Below are positions 59,993 through 64,000 of a stretch of 64,000 nt of DNA, piece by piece (the first letter of the stretch is position 1; every line of letters begins with the position of its first letter). This stretch comes from Actinomycetota bacterium (GTDB taxonomy: Bacteria; Actinomycetota; Actinomycetes; S36-B12; GCA-2699445). Where the stretch lies: assembly GCA_029978705.1 (NCBI GenBank), contig JAPOIY010000008.1, positions 1 through 64,000 of the forward strand, in the 5' to 3' direction. A program made the position numbers and the translations under genes. The notes below the pieces were generated by a model. That model was not told the DNA's origin. It searched no databases and was given only the letters and a program-made list of their open reading frames with translations.

Positions 59993-61510
59993 ATGATGAC
60001 GTCGGTGGAGGTTGCCCTCGATGGGAAGGCGGCTCCGGCTCGGGCCGTCCCACAGGAGCGCACGGCGGGGGTGGGGGATGCCGCCCGCCAAGTGGACATC
60101 GACGATTTCGTCGACCCGTGTGTGCTGTTGCAGGCAGTGCGGGACGCCGACGGTGAGATAACGGACCTCGTCGTCGTGGCGGCGAACCGGATGGCCGCCG
60201 ACGATCTGGGGTACGTGGCTGCGGGGCTGATCGGGCGCCCGCTGTCGGCCCTGGGCACGCAGCCCGCCGGCCGCCAATTGGTCGATCTGCTGCGGCCCGT
60301 GCTGGCCGACCAGCGGTCCGTCCGGTTGGACGACTACGGGTTCATGTCCCGCCCGGATCTGCGCGCGATCGAACGGTGGTGTGACCTGCGGGCGGTCCCC
60401 GCCGGCGCGGACCGCGTCCTGTGGACCTGGCGTGACGTGACGAACCGGTATCAGGAGCAGCAGGGGTTGCGGGCCAGCCGGGACCGGCTCCGGCGCAGTC
60501 TGACGGCTTCACCGCTGGGAATCGCCGTCACCGATCTGCAGGGTCGGTTCTCCGAGGTGAACCGTTCGTTCAGCCGTTTCCTGGGGCGCGACTGGGAGTG
60601 GTTGCAGAACCACTCCATCGACGACGTTCTGGCGCCGGGCGACGACGCGGCCTTCCGACAGATCGTGCGGTCCCTCCTGGTGGGGGACGTGGCCAAGGTG
60701 GAACAGCGCCAGCGGTTCATCTCGACATCGGGTACGACGCGGGACGCGGTGCACACGGTCGCGCTGTTGTGGGACCAGGGCTCGCCGGCCGGGTACGTCA
60801 GCTGCATCAAGCCGCTGGACGACGACGAGTTGGGCCCCCCCGACGACCCGCCACTGACGACGTCCACGGTCCAAGTCGTCTGTGACGATCAGTCGCCGCT
60901 GTGGGGGGACGCCCTGGCCGCCCTTCTCGAGCGACAGCCCACGATGAGAGTGCCGCGCCCGGTCGTCCTGTCCGCCCTGCGGCCCACGCTGACCGACTCG
61001 CCACCCGACGTGGTGGTGGCGCTGGTCGGTGGCGCGGTGCGCGGGCAGCAGCAGATGTCGCAGTTGCTGCAGGCGATGCGGGAGTACCCCGACATCGGTC
61101 TGGTGGTCCTGTCGGCAGGCAACGGCCGGCAGGCGGAGGAACTGCTCCGGGAGCGGAGTTCCGCGGTCGCCTTCCTGCCCGCCCAGAGCACCAGTGACGT
61201 GGGCGTGATCGTCCGCGCCGTCGATGCGGTCGCGCGGGGAATGGCCGCGATCGATCGGGAGGCGATCGCTGAGCTGGTGGGTCCCCGGCGTCCCGGGGTG
61301 CGTCTGAACCGGCTGAGCGACCGGGAGATCCAGGTCCTGGACCTCATGGCGGAGGGATACGACAACCACGCCATCGCGGAGCGGATCTTCGTGAGCGTCA
61401 AGGCGGTCGAGAACTACGTCGGCACCATCTTCCGCAAACTGCGGCTGAACGACGAGAGCGGTACCAACCGCCGGGTCCGGGCCGCGTTGCTGTACCTCGG
61501 CGAGTTCTGA
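59993..61510 (+). CDS. PAS-PAS-pseudoreceiver-LuxR regulator
   Basis: This 505-residue protein has several parts. An N-terminal PAS-like domain (about residues 35-150, DPCVLLQAVRDADGEITDLVVVAANRMAAD-type start) is followed by a second PAS domain (about 165-275, SPLGIAVTDLQGRFSEVNRSFSRFLGR). A receiver-like fold follows (about 290-415), then a NarL-type helix-turn-helix (about 440-495, LSDREIQVLDLMAEGY and VSVKAVENYVGTIFRKL). In the receiver-like part the phosphoacceptor position of PDVVLLD is Leu344, so it cannot be phosphorylated in the usual way. Signals are probably sensed by the PAS domains. The ATG at 59993 follows GGGGAGG. Confidence 0.85.
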   Translation: MMTSVEVALDGKAAPARAVPQERTAGVGDAARQVDIDDFVDPCVLLQAVRDADGEITDLVVVAANRMAADDLGYVAAGLIGRPLSALGTQPAGRQLVDLLRPVLADQRSVRLDDYGFMSRPDLRAIERWCDLRAVPAGADRVLWTWRDVTNRYQEQQGLRASRDRLRRSLTASPLGIAVTDLQGRFSEVNRSFSRFLGRDWEWLQNHSIDDVLAPGDDAAFRQIVRSLLVGDVAKVEQRQRFISTSGTTRDAVHTVALLWDQGSPAGYVSCIKPLDDDELGPPDDPPLTTSTVQVVCDDQSPLWGDALAALLERQPTMRVPRPVVLSALRPTLTDSPPDVVVALVGGAVRGQQQMSQLLQAMREYPDIGLVVLSAGNGRQAEELLRERSSAVAFLPAQSTSDVGVIVRAVDAVARGMAAIDREAIAELVGPRRPGVRLNRLSDREIQVLDLMAEGYDNHAIAERIFVSVKAVENYVGTIFRKLRLNDESGTNRRVRAALLYLGEF

Positions 61511-61603
61511 CCCGGGGGGGTGGCCGCGGCGACGCGGGGGGACACCCACTGGGAGCCACCGCCCGATCCGCAGCAGGATTCCTGGGGTCGGGAGGAGACG
61601 CTG

Positions 61604-61726
61604 ATGTTGTGGGGATTGGTCGACCTGTTGGGTCTGCTGGCCGGGGTCACGCTGGTGGCCGGCACAGTATGGGCATCGTGGTATCTGGTGCGGGACCTAC
61701 GCCGGCACAACTCCCACCGGGCCTGA
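61604..61726 (+). CDS. Small single-helix membrane protein
   Basis: A 40-residue protein with one helix (about residues 3-30, GLVDLLGLLAGVTLVAGTVWASWYLV) and a basic tail (RDLRRHNSHRA). The ATG at 61604 was chosen for its strong GGAGGAG site, 7 nt upstream; a GTG at 61520 in the same frame lacks one. It lies 93 nt after the PAS-LuxR gene and its 3' end overlaps the convergent ATPase gene by 30 nt. No family is recognised. Confidence 0.6.
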   Translation: MLWGLVDLLGLLAGVTLVAGTVWASWYLVRDLRRHNSHRA

Positions 61727-64000
61727 TCGTCGCGCGGAACCGTGCTTGACGGCGGAGTCGAGCAGGACGAGGCCCACCGCCCCGGCCGCCATCACCGGTA
61801 GCACCGCCCACGGGGGCCACGCCTGGCCCAGGGCAGTCGCGACGACGGGGACCACCAGGGTGATGCAGCCGAACGTCAGACTGAACAGCACCGCCGCGAT
61901 CAGGAACCGGTTTCCTCCCGGGGTGTGGTGCCAGGCAGGCCGGGAGGTGCTGCGGCAGGCGAACGCGTTGGCCATCTGGCAGACGATCACGCTGAGGTAG
62001 GCGCCGCCGGAAGCTGTCGCCAGGGCTGTCGTTGCCGACGTCGGGAACCAGCCGCCCAGGGCCAGCGCCACCACGAACACACTCATCTCCGTCGCGGCCT
62101 CCCATGGCCCGAGCACCCCGAACGCCCGGACAGCCACGGTGCGGTCCAGGAGGGCACCGGACACCGGCGGATGCTCCAACGTGCGTGGCGACGGCGGAGT
62201 GGCTCCCAGGGCGATGGCGGTGACGGTGTCCGCGCCGATGTCGATGAAGAGGATCTGCAAGACCCCCAGGGCCAGCGGGAAGGTGCCGGCGGACACGGCC
62301 CACACCAGGAACGGCACCAGCTCGGCCACGTTCGCCGACAGGTGGTAGGTCAAGAACTTGCGCGCATTGCGAAAGGTCCCCCGGCCCTGTCGCACAGCGG
62401 AAACGATCGTCGCGAAGTGGTCGTCCAGCAGCACCAGGTCGGCCGCCTCGCGGGCCACGTCTGTGCCTGTCTGCCCCATCGCGACCCCGATGTCGGCCTC
62501 CGTGAGGGCGGGAGCGTCGTTCACGCCGTCGCCGGTCATGGCGACCACGTCCCCCCGCGCCCGCAGCGCCTGGGCGATGGCCAGTTTCTCCTCGGGGGTG
62601 ATGCGGGCGAACACCGCCCCGTCCACGGCGGCCAACCGGGCCAACTCGACCGGGTCGTCCGGTAGGGAGCCGCCCACGAGGACGGGGGAGCTGGGCAGCC
62701 CCAGGCCGATCTGGGTCGCGATCGCACGCGCCGTGCGGGGATGGTCGCCGGTCACCATCGCCAACCGGATCCCGGCCCGGCGGCAGTCGGCGATCGCTTC
62801 CCGGACGCCCTCGCGGGGCGGGTCCTGGAAGGCCAGGAGACCGAGGAGGGTCAGCGCATCCGGATCCGCGCCGGCGGCCACCGCGAGCACCCGCCGTCCC
62901 CCGGCCGTGTAGTCCGCCAACGCCTGGTGAGCGGGTGGGGGTACCGCCACGCAGCGGCGGAAGACGGCCTCCGGGGCGCCCTTGACCAGGACGCGGTCGG
63001 GGAGGAGGGCTTCGGTGGTCAGTCGCTCCGGGTCGAAGGGCAGGTACTGGTGTTGGGGGCGGGCATCGGGGAGGTGCAGCCGGTGGGCCAGCGTGTCCAC
63101 GGCTGCGTCCATGGGATCCCCTTCGGCCAGCCACTGGCCGTCGGCTCCCAGCCGCACCCGACCTTCGGAGCACAGCCGTGCGGCGCGGGCGACGTCGTGC
63201 AGCGGCGGGATCGCGTCGGGGGAGTCCGCCCGGACCACGGCCTGTGGCGCGTATCCGGGTCCCTCCACCGCGACCCGCCCGGCGGGGGTCCAGACCGCGA
63301 CGACGTTCATGCGGTTCTGCGTCAGGGTCCCGGTCTTGTCGGTGCAGATGACGGTGGTCGCGCCCAGTGTCTCCACGGACTCCAGGCGGCGCACGAGAGC
63401 CTGCTCGCGGGCCATCCGCTGGGCGCCGATCGCCAGCGACAAGGTGACGGTGGGCAGCAGACCTTCCGGAACGAGGGCCACGATCACGCCCACCCCGAAG
63501 ACGACGGCGCTGCTCAAGGGCGCTCCCAGCACAGACATGACCGCGGTGAAGACGATCCCCACGATGACGGCGATGCCGCCGAGCCGCAGGACCAGGTGCC
63601 GGATGTCGCGCTCCAGCGGAGTGGGCGGCCGATGCCGTGCGGCGCTCATCCGCGCGATGCGCGCGAACTCGGTCGCACCACCCGTGGCGCTGACCGTCGC
63701 GGTGGCGGTGCCGCGCACGACGTAGGTGCCGCCGAACAGGCTGTCCCCCGGGACCGGGTGTTCGGGCACGCTCTCCCCGGTGAGGCTGGACGTGTCGACC
63801 TGCAGCGCCGCCGCCGCCCGACAGGTCATGTCGGCGGGAATGCGGTCGCCCTCCTCCAACAGGACCACGTCACCGGGTACGACGGTGATGGCATCGACCA
63901 TGAGGGTGGTCCCGTCACGTCGTACCCGCGCCCGCAGCGGCAGGAGGTGGCGCAGTCGGTCGGCGGCCCGTTCCGCCCGGTACTCCTGGACGAACGAGAA
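61697..64000 (-). CDS. Cation-transporting P-type ATPase (P2-like), N-terminus cut by window edge
   Basis: The frame is open to the last base (768 codons here); the true start lies beyond 64000. Motifs are complete: the TGES loop (TSSLTGESVPEH), phosphorylation site CTDKTGTLTQN, hinge TGDGVNDAPALTEADIGVAMG, and late helices of the P2 (Ca2+ or Na+/K+-like) group, as in mycobacterial CtpF. The visible upstream sequence (EYRAERAADRLRHLLP) belongs to the cytosolic actuator region. The ion is uncertain; Ca2+ or Mn2+ is a guess from family. It converges with the small membrane protein gene and overlaps it by 30 nt. Confidence 0.92.
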   Translation of the reverse strand, partial: FSFVQEYRAERAADRLRHLLPLRARVRRDGTTLMVDAITVVPGDVVLLEEGDRIPADMTCRAAAALQVDTSSLTGESVPEHPVPGDSLFGGTYVVRGTATATVSATGGATEFARIARMSAARHRPPTPLERDIRHLVLRLGGIAVIVGIVFTAVMSVLGAPLSSAVVFGVGVIVALVPEGLLPTVTLSLAIGAQRMAREQALVRRLESVETLGATTVICTDKTGTLTQNRMNVVAVWTPAGRVAVEGPGYAPQAVVRADSPDAIPPLHDVARAARLCSEGRVRLGADGQWLAEGDPMDAAVDTLAHRLHLPDARPQHQYLPFDPERLTTEALLPDRVLVKGAPEAVFRRCVAVPPPAHQALADYTAGGRRVLAVAAGADPDALTLLGLLAFQDPPREGVREAIADCRRAGIRLAMVTGDHPRTARAIATQIGLGLPSSPVLVGGSLPDDPVELARLAAVDGAVFARITPEEKLAIAQALRARGDVVAMTGDGVNDAPALTEADIGVAMGQTGTDVAREAADLVLLDDHFATIVSAVRQGRGTFRNARKFLTYHLSANVAELVPFLVWAVSAGTFPLALGVLQILFIDIGADTVTAIALGATPPSPRTLEHPPVSGALLDRTVAVRAFGVLGPWEAATEMSVFVVALALGGWFPTSATTALATASGGAYLSVIVCQMANAFACRSTSRPAWHHTPGGNRFLIAAVLFSLTFGCITLVVPVVATALGQAWPPWAVLPVMAAGAVGLVLLDSAVKHGSARRSGPVGVVPA

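Noticed and set aside
59454-59993. Longer plus-strand frames through the WhiB gene
   Set aside because: They lack recognisable sequence, while the WhiB frame has all four cysteines and an ideal ribosome site.

Overview
This 64 kb window is chromosomal DNA from a high-GC Gram-positive bacterium (Actinomycetota). The evidence is very GC-rich codon use throughout, many GTG and TTG starts, start-stop overlaps of 1-4 nt, a WhiB-type iron-sulfur regulator, an F420-dependent (Ddn-like) oxidoreductase, an MmpL-type transporter, a DUF2510 protein and a probable set of leaderless transcripts. I could not fix the genus. I found no rRNA, tRNA, CRISPR array, insertion sequence, phage gene or origin. No intergenic stretch exceeds about 220 bases, and several convergent gene pairs overlap at their 3' ends.

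Layout, left to right. 1-7.8 kb: the end of a secreted PepSY-like protein, a membrane-anchored alpha/beta hydrolase, acetolactate decarboxylase, an aldehyde dehydrogenase with its GAF-domain regulator, and a TrkA-type channel protein. 7.9-16.6 kb: a TetR regulator, a large PLP-dependent Orn/Lys/Arg decarboxylase, a glutaryl-CoA dehydrogenase/CoA-transferase operon, a CPBP-like membrane protein and an S1P-lyase-like PLP enzyme. 16.7-26.7 kb: a methyltransferase, a sucrase/ferredoxin-like protein, a JmjC-type oxygenase behind a Gly-Ala-Asp repeat ORF in another frame, an MFS exporter, a Ddn-like reductase, a secreted SGNH hydrolase and an MmpL transporter with a long coiled coil. 26.8-34.6 kb: an RDD protein with about 20 nonapeptide repeats, VKOR, two HlyC/CorC paralogues, a zinc-ribbon thioredoxin and a membrane-anchored serine hydrolase. 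34.6-39.6 kb: a MoxR-DUF58-VWA operon, a DUF2510 protein and a YoaK protein. 39.7-46.5 kb: a hemerythrin-like protein, AlkB with rubredoxin, polyphosphate:AMP phosphotransferase, a YheT hydrolase/TetR pair and a sulfotransferase. 46.7-52.9 kb: SbcCD, an aldo/keto reductase and a polysaccharide deacetylase. 52.9-64 kb: a HAD-phosphatase/P-loop ATPase fusion, a GT4 glycosyltransferase coupled to a glycogen debranching-type glucosidase, an APH-AAA kinase fusion, WhiB, a PAS-PAS-pseudoreceiver-LuxR regulator, a small membrane protein and a P-type ATPase truncated by the window edge.

Functional links seen or inferred: AlkB with rubredoxin (terminal alkane hydroxylation); glutaryl-CoA dehydrogenase with a CoA-transferase (glutarate breakdown); MoxR-DUF58-VWA (chaperone-like module); SbcC with SbcD; GT4 with debranching enzyme. 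The right end resembles, in gene content only, the mycobacterial dormancy set (Rv2004c-like and CtpF-like proteins beside redox and LuxR regulators). The points most worth a second look are two loci where a strong ribosome-binding site and ATG open a frame different from the downstream gene (JmjC gene and deacetylase gene), the repeated -10 hexamer placed 6 nt before start codons, the HAD-ATPase fusion, and the receiver domain lacking its phosphoacceptor aspartate.
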